Source: Saccharomycopsis fibuligera x Saccharomycopsis cf. fibuligera (lineage: Eukaryota > Ascomycota > Saccharomycetes > Ascoideales > Saccharomycopsidaceae). Taken from it: DNA of 64,000 nucleotides. Of the stretch, positions 33,518-42,555 are shown one piece after another. How positions within the stretch are numbered: the stretch's first letter is position 1; the number at the start of each line of letters is the position of its first letter. The stretch is taken from positions 2,170,001 through 2,234,000 of the forward strand of contig CP012810.1 in NCBI GenBank assembly GCA_001936135.1, written 5' to 3'. The notes under the pieces are model-generated. The model was not told where the DNA came from, searched no databases, and saw only the letters and a program-made list of their open reading frames with translations. A program made the translations under genes and the position numbers.

Positions 33518-34086
33518 ATGGCAGAACAGAAACGTATGTATTTGCATGATGGCATTGTCACTTCAAAAATGTAACGGGATAGGCTGAGAAAACATATTAA
33601 AGTTACACAATGCTAACACTAACAAAAAGGTATTGTCAAGAGCGCGGATATGGTATGTTAGACTTGTTTTCAAATTATTATTCTTATTAATTTAGTTAAA
33701 CTCGGCAGATAATAATTTGAGTAGATCTGCATTGATGATTATTCTCTGAAATGTGTTGACAGTTGACAATCACGCCGGCATTTACAACACGCCCGGTAAA
33801 TTTTCTCCAACATGAAAACAAAAACTAACCAAATCCCTCCGCATTTTTTTAGCCTGAAGAGCTCCAAAATTATATATTCGAGCAAGTAACACTCATTACT
33901 AAAGACTCCAATAAGCCAGAAAAAGAAATTGCTGCTATATTGAAGAAAAATCTAGATCAGAATCAAGGTCACGTATGGCATGTAATTGTTGGCAATGATT
34001 TTGGAAGCTACATCACTCATGAAGCTGGCAAATTTATATATTTCTATATTGGTGAAAGAGCTTACTTGATTTTTAAAACTAGCTGA
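33518..34086 (+). CDS. DYN2: Dyn2, dynein light chain LC8 (two introns, tiny exons)
   Basis: Three exons were reconstructed: 33518-33533 (16 nt), 33630-33652 (23 nt) and 33853-34086 (234 nt). The introns are 96 and 200 nt. Donors are GTATGT in both, branch sites are CACTAAC and AACTAAC, and acceptors are AAAAG and TTTAG. The joined protein is 90 aa (S. cerevisiae Dyn2 is 92 aa and also has two introns). Exon 2 supplies RIVKSADM, matching the LC8 N-terminus. Exon 3 carries GHVWHVIVGNDFGSYITHE and FIYFYIGERAYLIFKTS, the LC8 signature that forms the dimer and peptide-binding groove. LC8 dimerises partners such as the dynein intermediate chain and nuclear-pore Nup159. No exon other than the last would be noticed by a simple ORF scan. 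Confidence 0.96.
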
Positions 34087-34631
34087 ATGTCTTCATAGTT
34101 TTTGAGCAGTTTCAAAATTCTAAAAAGTCATGACAAATATAGCTTGAACTAAAAAAATGTGTATGCTTGACATCGCTCTTTCGGGTTAAGGGACTCTATA
34201 TTAAGGTTTTTATCAAACTTACTTGGTCAGGTCAGTTTTTCTTCAGCGAAAAAAGCTGCGCGTTGTAAGTTTTTAGAAACATGTCTGCCAATATTTTCTT
34301 CGCAAGTTTTCAGTGAATATATGTCGCATCGATATGCATTGAGATGTATGTACGTTGTATTTGACGCTTTTACCAGCATGCATACCGTATTTATTATTCT
34401 ACAAGACTAACAGTTGACAAATAATAAACATTCACTATTTAATTTAACACTATGCCAAAATAAAAAAATTTTAAATAAAAACTTAAGCGCACAACTTTGT
34501 AACGACTAAGCAATGAGAAATTGGTGTAATCTCATTGAGAAACAAACAAAACAAGGAGAAAGAGAAGATGCACTCTATTGAAAATTCAAGAGACATAAAA
34601 GCATTTTACGAAGGGTGTCACACTAATGCAT
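34087..34631. other. Convergent intergenic region, DYN2 / secreted K/E-rich gene
   Basis: These 545 bp of AT-rich sequence hold both 3' ends. No gene, repeat or RNA was recognised. Confidence 0.55.
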
Positions 34632-34994
34632 TTAGACAAAAGCGGTAACGACAACAGTTTCGTAAGCTCTTTTCTCTTTCTTAGAATCTTTTTCTTCCTT
34701 TTTGTGTTCTTTCTTCTCTTCCTTCTTTGGTTTAACAGTTTCAGTTTCAGTATGGTGAACAGTGGTAGTAGCCAAAGTAGAAGAAGTAAGGGTAGTGGTG
34801 ATGGTGGTGGTTTTTTCTTCTTGTTTCTTTTCAGAAGTGCAGTCATCTTCTTTTTTGGATTGGGTTTCCTTACCCTTCTTTTTTTCCAAAAGTTTACCCA
34901 TAAGGTCCAAAGGTGCTGGTTCAGCAGCTGGACTGGAGTGAGCAACAGCAGTCAATAAAGCGAAAGCGGAAACGGCAACGAAGTTGAATTGCAT
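34632..34994 (-). CDS. Small secreted Lys/Glu-rich precursor with a Kex2-type site
   Basis: The frame extends upstream to 35186, but the Met at 34994 is chosen because it begins a clear signal peptide (MQFNFVAVSAFALLTAVAHS, then a Ser-Pro-Ala-Ala cleavage region). The product is 120 aa. After the signal come a short Pro/Ala segment, a Lys/Glu-rich stretch with one Cys, a Thr/Ser-rich middle, a second Lys/Glu-rich stretch, and then KKEKR followed by the last 11 residues, AYETVVVTAFV. Lys-Arg is the cleavage signal of Golgi Kex2, so a short hydrophobic C-terminal peptide could be released. It is not an alpha-factor precursor: there is one copy and no Trp/Gly/Pro pheromone core. I know no named family. 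A TATAAAC element lies about 60 bp upstream. Confidence 0.7.
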   Translation of the reverse strand: MQFNFVAVSAFALLTAVAHSSPAAEPAPLDLMGKLLEKKKGKETQSKKEDDCTSEKKQEEKTTTITTTLTSSTLATTTVHHTETETVKPKKEEKKEHKKEEKDSKKEKRAYETVVVTAFV

Positions 34995-35439
34995 TTTGAA
35001 AAAGTAGTTTTGAAGCGAGTAGTGATAGTTATGAAATTGTGGTGAACAAAACTGTTTATAGTTATAAAAGAAATAAATCGAAATTATTCTAACAAAAAAA
35101 TTCAGGATCAGGTGTGCATTTATACTTGAGGATTTTCTGAAGTAATAAACTATTTCACTACTATAGAGTTTGATCTTTATGTCCAAAACATAAACCTTTG
35201 TTTACGCATAGTGAAAGCAGCCTTTTTGGTGTTATCAATTCAATTAACCTAATACCTTTTAATTTCTCGGCATTTTTTTTCTCATGAGAAAAGCATTTCA
35301 GTTCTCAGCTTTAACATGCATGCACTCCTTTGAAAATTTTAAAAGTCTAGAATTATGCCAAAAAAAGAAGTTGAAAAATAAATGATGAGCTTCACAAAAT
35401 GAACTTTGGGTAGTAGCAAAGAAATATCCAGTAGTATTG

Positions 35440-35441
<2 letters not shown>

Positions 35442-35485
<44 letters not shown>
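35442..35485. repeat. Poly(dT) tract, 44 nt
   Basis: The longest homopolymer in the window, about 450 bp upstream of the secreted-precursor start. Its exact length is likely polymorphic. Confidence 0.95.
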
Positions 35486-35486
<1 letters not shown>

Positions 35487-36845
35487 ATAAACTTTTCAAG
35501 GCATATCACAAAAGACAGTCTGAATTGCTATTTTCCGGTAGATGGTATGCTTTTTTCTTTGAATATTTACTCTGTGTTTGTTTTAAAAACAAGCATCAAA
35601 TAACCTTCTAGGTTTTTCAAAAAAGAAACTTAAAGATAAGAAGAAAATTGAACTTTTCACAATTTTGTACTCTGCATTTTGTTGTCTGGATTATTGCCTA
35701 TGTATTTTGGTAATGATTTTATAGAAAAACTTGCACAAAAATGGGCTATGGAAACTTCAACGAGCCCGGACTCCTAAGCATATACTCAAACGGAAACATT
35801 TAAATTGAAACAAAAAAAAACAAACAAAAACTATTCATTTTTTTTTGTACCTTGCTTCTAATTTTGGTAAATACACTACGATTTGATATTCAATATTATA
35901 TACCACCGTCCTTAAGAATACAGCATGTAGGCATTAGTAGTCAAAAGCTGTTTTTTCACAATATCCTTTCCAAAAGAGTTTAAAAGTTGCCGGCCTGTTT
36001 TTTTCTTAACTTTTCCACTTTTTTGTTTTGTTTATTTCCTTGACTGAATATTTGTGGGTACAGCGCAAAAGCTGCAGACGGCCACTACACCCAGACAAAA
36101 AGAGAAATTTTATACAAATTTGCCACAATACCGTATCATAGTACATATGTAGCCAAGACACTCATTATTTTGCACATACAACAACACAGACGTCTTATTT
36201 TAAGAAGGTTCAGAATCATCCAGTTTGTGGGGTGGTTTTTGAGGTCTGGAGTTCTGAATTGAATCTCTTTGAAGGAATGGGCTGGAACAAGATCATTTTG
36301 ACATGTACAGTGTTGTTTACCATAACTTCCATTAAACTTTTTTTTCTTTTTTTTTTCTTTTTCTTTTTTTTTACGTCTCAATCGAGTTATGTTCCCCAAA
36401 TATCACACCCAAAATGCCAAGAACAGAATTGAGGTATAAGGGCAGCCGTGAATGGAAATATGTGAATATGTTTGTTTGCAAGCTTTGCTACTGTTGCCTT
36501 ACTAGGGACGTGACAATATCCCCATGGAGTATTGCGGTGGGCGATACTTCATCTTGCATGATTTTCTGGAGTAACAAATGCCTTCTTCTGCATATGACAG
36601 CAAAGGTTGATCAAACAGGTTCAGTCCAGCCCACATTCACTGCTATAGAAAGGAAAACAATGTAGAAAAGTAAAATAAATGCAACAATGATGAAACTACT
36701 TCTGTTTTGAAAAAGGGTTCTCGCGAGGCCCTGGAATCGGTATGTTTGTTGGCTGTCACACACTAAATGTAGGATCCACCATCAAGGCCTCTTCACCATG
36801 CAGTGCCCGATCAGCGGTACTTCACCAGTTCTTGAACTTTGGACG

Positions 36846-36853
36846 TATATAAA
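36846..36853 (+). promoter_or_regulatory. TATA box of the GPI-protein gene
   Basis: TATATAAA lies 152 bp before the ATG at 37005, followed by an A/C-rich leader. It is the best TATA match between the two divergent surface genes. Confidence 0.5.
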
Positions 36854-37004
36854 CAGGAGATAAGTATTCAGTAATATGGAGTTCAAAAATAAAAATATTA
36901 ACCGTAACTTTATCCACTATCTTACAACCTTAACCAAATAAACACAAATCAGTTCCTAGCAAACAGCATCACCTCTTTCAGATAGAGTCCGTAACACCCT
37001 AATA

Positions 37005-37481
37005 ATGTACTCCAAAGTCCTTCTTGCATTCGTCTTGGCTTCTGTTACTTCTGCTGTATACATCAACATTACGGCAGCAGATCAGTATGTCGCTACAGTA
37101 GTCCAAGGAACTCCAATTACAAAAACAGAAGTCATTAATCAACAATCTACTGCAGTGGTAACGGTGACCTCTTGTTCTGGCCAGAAATGTACTGAGGTTC
37201 CTGTAACTACTGGTGTCACCATAGTTACTGTTACTTCTTCTGGTGTCAGTACACAATATACGACATATTGCCCTTTATCATCATCATCATCTTCATCTTC
37301 TTCTTCATCACAAATCATTTCCAGTGTTCCAGAAGTAGCCACTACGTTTTCTAACTCGAGTTCCTCTTCTATCTCCTCAAGCGTTCCTTCAATTGAACAC
37401 CAGTCTAGTGGTGGTGGTAATAAGGTAACAGTTGCTGGCGCTGCAGTGCTTGCAGGTATTGCTGGTGCCTTCTTACTTTGA
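37005..37481 (+). CDS. Small GPI-anchored cell-wall protein with flocculin-type Cys module
   Basis: This 158-aa protein has a signal peptide ([17 protein letters not shown]), a Thr/Val-rich domain, a Ser-rich linker (a run of about 11 Ser) and a C-terminal GPI signal (small residues SSGGGN, then [19 protein letters not shown]). The central module [19 protein letters not shown], then [10 protein letters not shown], then QYTTYCPL has the three-cysteine spacing seen in yeast wall proteins such as flocculin type-3 repeats and the Sed1/Tir/Fit groups. It is probably covalently attached to wall glucan and heavily O-mannosylated. The exact orthologue is not recognised; such short wall proteins diverge fast. 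The long upstream region and TATA box suggest strongly regulated expression. Confidence 0.85.
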   Translation: MYSKVLLAFVLASVTSAVYINITAADQYVATVVQGTPITKTEVINQQSTAVVTVTSCSGQKCTEVPVTTGVTIVTVTSSGVSTQYTTYCPLSSSSSSSSSSSQIISSVPEVATTFSNSSSSSISSSVPSIEHQSSGGGNKVTVAGAAVLAGIAGAFLL

Positions 37482-37961
37482 AGGTTCTAATGTGAACTTT
37501 AATTGGCTAAAAACACTATAGGCTTTTTTCATTTCTTTCATTTCTCAAGCATATGGTTGAAGGGCTTTGCTGTCTTGGGAAGTGCTGATATTTCACTCAT
37601 TGCTAATCAATTTCTTCTTTAACACTTTTTTCATACTTTTTTATACTTTTTTTATACTTTTTTTATACTTTTTTTTCCTTTTATTTCGATCACATTACCC
37701 TTTTTTGCGGACCTAATTAGAATTCCAATAGAATACAAACTCTAGACTTTAAGTACTATCTACCAGTGTTATATTTGTTTGTAGTTAAAAGTTGTCAAAC
37801 TTGTTGAGTAAAATGAGTATGAAGTTCGTACCTTCTAGTATTGTAGTCAAGACTCCACCCCACAACACCCCCTTGCCACATTGCGAATATTATCGGACAC
37901 CACCACCCAGAAAAACAAAAAAAAAATAAAAATAAGATGAAGCACAACGGTTGATGAAGAA
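37482..37961. promoter_or_regulatory. Intergene between the GPI protein and SNU71
   Basis: These 480 bp contain four near-identical TTTTTATACTTT words at about 37625-37672, probably within the 3' flank of the wall-protein gene. Two short upstream ATGs for SNU71 sit at 37937 and 37954. No gene is seen. Confidence 0.55.
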
Positions 37962-38007
37962 ATGCCAAAAAAAAAGTCTTCAAAGAGATTACCAACCCCT
38001 TGTCTAA
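37937..38007 (+). promoter_or_regulatory. Two uORFs at the SNU71 start
   Basis: uORF1 (37937-37954) reads Met-Lys-His-Asn-Gly-stop. Its TGA overlaps the ATG of uORF2 (37954-38007, 17 codons), which runs out of frame across the proposed SNU71 start at 37962. If transcribed, uORF2 would reduce initiation at 37962. Alternatively, transcription starts inside this stretch. Confidence 0.45.
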
Positions 38008-40442
38008 CTCCCGATCACCATAATATCAAAATGTTATATCTGGATTATGACGTTAATGCTGACATAAATCGGGCACATCTTGAAGTAGTCAATGTGCCAC
38101 CAAAGTATTTCATCAACAATGATGATGTTAAATCCATTGCGCCAGCGCTTAAGTCAGTCGCTGACTTTTCCGCTATTGATTCAGAAAAATATTCACAAAA
38201 AAGAAATACGACTGACATTGAATATCAAGATTTGGAGAAAGATCCTTGGAACTATATTCCTGGAACCATACCTCTTATATTAGATAGCAAATCTGAATCA
38301 TTAATCAAACAATTAACAGACGAAAGAAACCGATTCAAAAGACAAAAGACTCAAGGTCGTCTGCAATTGAAGACGACTGAGGCTGCTGAAGGCGACGCTA
38401 CTCAAACTGCTAATAGTGGGCTAGAATCCCAGCTTAATAAAAAGGTTGAAGAGATTCATTTCATAGAATTACACAAGTTTACCCAATCAGTGAAAGAAAA
38501 CTTGAATCAACAGATACTTTCTCTTAGTATCACCAAATTTCCGAAATATTCAAACAATATTACAGAAAAATTTTTAAATTCTGTCATTACTGACTTTTTG
38601 ATACCTGAGTTCAACAAAAATCACAAATATTCATATTATATTACTTATAAATGGTCCTCTTCAAACAATGACAATTCTGAATATAGAATCATTTACATCA
38701 AATTTGAGATTTTGACCGATTCCAAAAAGATAGCACCGGTTTACAGTGATTTCGTGAATTTGGACGATAACACAGAATTCAAGTATGAGTTTCTTAAAAA
38801 TGTATTTATAAACTTCCTTGATATAATGAACGGACTCAAATTATCGTATCGTTTCAAGGATGAATTTAATAGAAACAAAGTTATCTCCACCAAATTGAAT
38901 GTCGCATACGAGAACAATACTGATAAATTGATTCAAGTGGCTAAAGGTAAAATAAAGTTAAATGAAGACGAGAAAACAGATAATTTGAAAAAATCAGATG
39001 AATCAGAGGGAGAGAAAGATAATAGTACACCTGGTGAGGCAAAGAATGAGAAGAAAAATGAAGACAGTACCGAAATAGACAAGGACAATACAGAGAAGAC
39101 TACAATGTCTAAAACTGAAGAAGACCAGAAAGATAATTTAGGGGTTCAAAGTACGTTTGTGAAGGATGCCCGTTCTAAAATTCTTGAATTACTTAAGCAA
39201 TTAATGGAAAACACAGCCGAAGAAGAAGATCCGTCTGATTATTCAGATATTAGTCATAAGGTCAACTTGAAAGAGTTATCTGACTTGCCAAAAAGAATGG
39301 TGCCACAAATCATAGAAGATATCAAGAATTTTAGATTGAGTATTATCAAAATAGAAAAGAAAAAGCAGGCCAAAAAGCTTGCCGAAGATCGCAGAAGAGC
39401 AAAACTTCAAATAAAGAAAATGTATTTATCAATCAAGCAAGCAAAAAAGAAAGGAAGAAATAGCGGTGATGCAGAAGAAATGGATATTGATGATGAAGAC
39501 GACGATGATTATGATGAAGGTCAACAAGATGAGGATATGTCTGATTCTGAGTATGAAAATATTAGAGAAGATGCGGAACAAGAAAAAATTGAAAAAGAAT
39601 TTTTGAGACAAGAAGCACAAATGAAACATATTGAAAGTCTGACTAAACGTAAATTATTATCCAAATTTAAAGAAGTGGACAACTATGCTTCTGAAGTTGA
39701 ATCAAGGCTCAAATCTAACTTTGAAGATTATGAAATACTATTTGCTGGCCACGAGGATCAAGATGAAGTAAGCTTCCAAAAGCATATTTACAGCTTGGAC
39801 CAATCAAAGCTTCATAACGCTCAGATATCCAATCTTATAAACATGTACCATACTAACAAGTCTTCATATTTGCAGATGAGAACCATTGAAAAAATTGAAG
39901 AGGAGAAGCGTGATGAAGAAGATAGACATAAAGAAATTAAAGAGAAGGCTAGTCAAGAACAAAGTCTCAACTTTTTGTCATCAGTTCTTGGTTCTAGTGG
40001 TGTTACGGTCAGCCAAGAACCATCTACTGCAACATCATTATCAATAGCAGAAGCACCGGCAACAGCAGTAGCGAATGCTTCAAAGGCCCCAATAAAACTA
40101 CAAATTAAACAAAAAATCCAGCCAGATCAACCAGAAGAGCAAAAGCAAGCTGCTGAAAATAAACCAGTGATTGAATCCATTAACTTTGATTCTGTGGCAT
40201 ACAAGTTATCTAATGGTAAATTATCTCAGTTAGTGAAAAAAATCAAACCGTTTGTGGACGAATTACTTATCGAGTATCTTGGAATGACTGAAGATGATTT
40301 AGTAGCATTCATAACCAGCTCAATTGAAAATAGAAAGCCAAAAGCAGAAATTGTTAATGAGTTAACTGAAACCTTTGACGAAGATACCGAAGTTTTCATG
40401 GAGAAGTTGTGGAGAAAATTGGAGGATGAAACTATTAAGTGA
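37962..40442 (+). CDS. SNU71: Snu71, U1 snRNP protein with PWI-like domain
   Basis: This 826-aa protein is recognised by its C-terminal PWI-type helical domain (about 740-826: IKPFVDELLIEYLGMTEDDL, then LTETFDEDTEVFMEKLWRKL). A second conserved block, SDLPKRMVPQIIEDIKNFRL, near residue 445 corresponds to the yeast Snu71 segment before its basic coiled coil. The middle is Lys/Glu-rich with an acidic patch (DIDDEDDDDYDEG). Snu71 is a yeast U1 snRNP component that, with Prp40 and Luc7, contacts the 5' splice site region; RBM25 is the human relative. S. cerevisiae Snu71 is about 620 aa. The N-terminal 23 residues before MLYLDYDV are basic, so the next in-frame Met (38031) is an alternative start. 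Confidence 0.85.
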   Translation: MPKKKSSKRLPTPCLTPDHHNIKMLYLDYDVNADINRAHLEVVNVPPKYFINNDDVKSIAPALKSVADFSAIDSEKYSQKRNTTDIEYQDLEKDPWNYIPGTIPLILDSKSESLIKQLTDERNRFKRQKTQGRLQLKTTEAAEGDATQTANSGLESQLNKKVEEIHFIELHKFTQSVKENLNQQILSLSITKFPKYSNNITEKFLNSVITDFLIPEFNKNHKYSYYITYKWSSSNNDNSEYRIIYIKFEILTDSKKIAPVYSDFVNLDDNTEFKYEFLKNVFINFLDIMNGLKLSYRFKDEFNRNKVISTKLNVAYENNTDKLIQVAKGKIKLNEDEKTDNLKKSDESEGEKDNSTPGEAKNEKKNEDSTEIDKDNTEKTTMSKTEEDQKDNLGVQSTFVKDARSKILELLKQLMENTAEEEDPSDYSDISHKVNLKELSDLPKRMVPQIIEDIKNFRLSIIKIEKKKQAKKLAEDRRRAKLQIKKMYLSIKQAKKKGRNSGDAEEMDIDDEDDDDYDEGQQDEDMSDSEYENIREDAEQEKIEKEFLRQEAQMKHIESLTKRKLLSKFKEVDNYASEVESRLKSNFEDYEILFAGHEDQDEVSFQKHIYSLDQSKLHNAQISNLINMYHTNKSSYLQMRTIEKIEEEKRDEEDRHKEIKEKASQEQSLNFLSSVLGSSGVTVSQEPSTATSLSIAEAPATAVANASKAPIKLQIKQKIQPDQPEEQKQAAENKPVIESINFDSVAYKLSNGKLSQLVKKIKPFVDELLIEYLGMTEDDLVAFITSSIENRKPKAEIVNELTETFDEDTEVFMEKLWRKLEDETIK

Positions 40443-41353
40443 AGCCTCTTTGTATATCATTGTGTAGTGAATTTGTTTTGTCCTTACTTTTTTACTTTTC
40501 GTTCAAATAAGTGTTTATTGAAGTTTATATACTTTATGTAGTGTATATATACAACTTACCTATGGAAGCAACCAGAGTTGCGGATACATGCTAACAAAAT
40601 ATATAGCGCCTCACAAATTATCCACCGAAATAATAGTTAAACAAAAATTTTAAAAGCAACGTCATACTGAGTTCAGGAAGTAAGAAAAGGTAAGTTTTAG
40701 CAATATTCTCTATCTCTCTCAAAGAGTTTGCAAAAATTATACATACCAAAGCCCTTTTTTTAATCACCTTCCCGTGGCTCTCAAAATAGCTCATTAGTTT
40801 CTTTTCTGTTCTATCTCATAGCATGAATGGTCTGCTTCCAGTATTCAGATATTTTCCAATCTCAATCCTCATCTCATTCATCCTTTACTTCTAATTCCTC
40901 TATTTTTCTGGTATCCACACTGCTTATTCTGCCAGGTATCTCCAATGTACAAATTCCTTCAAATCACTTATATTAATAAAATTTTTCCCGTTTCATAAAA
41001 TTTCCACGAAAGCATAACCAAATTAAATAAAAAAACAATTGTCGTCACATAAACAGTATTATTAAACAACCTTCTGTGTTTCACCCGATGGTTTCTCGCT
41101 TTTTTTTAAAATGAACATAATCCTAAACTTATACTAACAAACTAAGAATAAACAAAAATAAAATAAAAACATTGACTTTCTGCTTCATTCTTCCAAAATC
41201 ATGAGCAACGTTTATAATTTGAGGTTGCCCACGCATGATGGAAGAAAAATTTAACTATTTTCTAGTTTTTTTTTTTTTTTGTTGGTTAAACACTAATATA
41301 CAAAACTCTTAAAAAACGGCCATCCACTTCCAATATACTAGGTACTAGAACGT
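40443..41353. other. Convergent intergenic region, SNU71 / NPL3
   Basis: These 911 bp contain AT-rich 3' flanks, a T run near 41266-41281 and pyrimidine-rich sequence at 40780-40960. I saw no tRNA, snoRNA signature or small gene. The NPL3 3' UTR is probably long here. Confidence 0.55.
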
Positions 41354-42270
41354 TTACCAGTTTTGTTCTTCACGTCTTGGAGATTGACCACGGTCACCAC
41401 CGTCACGGTCATCACGAGAAGATCTGTAACTGTCACCTCCTCTGTAACCACCTCTACCACCTCTGAAATCACCTCTACCTCTGTAGTCACCTCTACCACC
41501 ACGGAAACCACCTCTGAAGTCGCCTCTACCGCCTCTAAAGCCGCCTCTGCCACCTCTGAAGTCACCTCTACCACCACGGAAACCACCTCTAAAGTCGTCT
41601 CTGTAACCACCTCTGAAGCCACCTCTGCCACCTCTGAAGTCACCTCTGCCACCTCTGAAGCCACCTCTCATGCCGCCTCTTCTTGGTGGAACAAATGGAG
41701 TAGTGTCTTCGAAAGCTTCAAGAGCAGTACCATTGTAATCATGACCATTAAGCTTTTCAATAGCTTTTTCCAAATCTTGTTTAGAATTTACTTCAATAAG
41801 ACTAAAAGTGTTTATGTTAATAACTTTAACTCCAAAATTTCAATAAAAAATTTTCCAACGTTTTCAAAAAATAATACATACCCACTGTTGTCTTCGTAGT
41901 GAACGTTAGTAAAGTTAGCAGTAACTTCGGCAACATCTCTAGCCAAGTCTTTCAATTCTTGCCACTGAGTTCCTTCTGGCAAGTTGTTCAACTTGATTCT
42001 GTAAGTACCTCTTGGGACACGTTCAGGTTCGCCATTTTCATTAGTTTCTCTTTGAAAATCAACGCCAATTTGGAATTCTTTCAAAGTAGTACCATTGAGT
42101 TCTTCTACAGCTTTTTCAGCGTCTTCACGGTTTTGGTATTCAACAAAAGCAACGCCACCCATGACTCTGGCATCAGTCAAAGGACCAATTGGGGAGAAAA
42201 GTTCTTCAAGGTCTTCTTTGGTGGTGTCAAAGTTCAAGTGCTTGACAAATAAACGAGTAGATTCAGCCAT
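41354..42270 (-). CDS. NPL3: Npl3-type RRM/RGG mRNA-binding protein (spliced)
   Basis: Exon 1 is 42270-41882, the 80-nt intron is 41881-41802 (GTATGT donor, ATTAAC branch, TTTAG acceptor), and exon 2 is 41801-41354. The joined protein is 278 aa. RRM1 (residues 4-75) has RLFVKHLNFD and GGVAFVEYQN. RRM2 (about 95-170) has YRIKLNNLPEGTQWQELKDL, the unusual second RRM shared with Npl3. The intron falls within RRM2 and joining gives NSGLIEVNSKQDLEKAIEKL. The C-terminal region (about 185-262) is RGG repeats with some Asp/Tyr, a substrate for arginine methylation, and the end is SPRREEQNW. Npl3 shuttles and acts in mRNA elongation, splicing and export. This copy is shorter than the 414-aa yeast protein because its RGG tail is shorter. 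It is divergent from the kinesin gene (285 bp). Confidence 0.88.
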
Positions 42271-42555
42271 TGTGTGATAATTTGTAGATGTAGTTGCAGT
42301 AATATAAAAATATATATATTTGAGAAAGAAAGATTTGCTTTGAATTGCTCTGCACTGAAATTTATTTCTCGCTCTTTTTATGATTTTTTTTGCATTGGCG
42401 CTGAGCAAAGAAAAATCTTCGTTGCGTTGCGAGCACCGCCTTTGTTTACATGTTTACACATCGCAGTTTGTTTACATTTACAAATCGTCATCAGCATCAT
42501 CATCAACGAAGGATTACTGGAGGATTAACAACAGACCACAAGAACACCGCCAACT

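Larger units (their letters stand above)
34995..37004. promoter_or_regulatory. 2-kb divergent upstream region of two secreted/wall genes
   Basis: This is the longest gene-free stretch in the window. It contains a 44-nt poly(dT) tract (35442-35485), scattered T-rich runs (36325-36372), and TATATAAA at 36846-36853, about 150 bp before the GPI-protein ATG. Open frames near 36136-36665 are short, Cys/Phe-rich and unlike the neighbouring coding sequence. I see no convincing gene. Confidence 0.55.

Noticed and set aside
36414-36665. 83-codon plus-strand frame upstream of the GPI gene
   Set aside because: It has no recognisable domain, a Cys/Trp-rich composition typical of chance frames, and no splice or promoter support.
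41363-41899. Thr/Ser/Val-rich 178-codon plus-strand frame resembling a wall protein
   Set aside because: It is the antisense of the NPL3 RGG codons (CCTCTGAAG-type repeats read backwards) and of its intron. The sense gene is clear.
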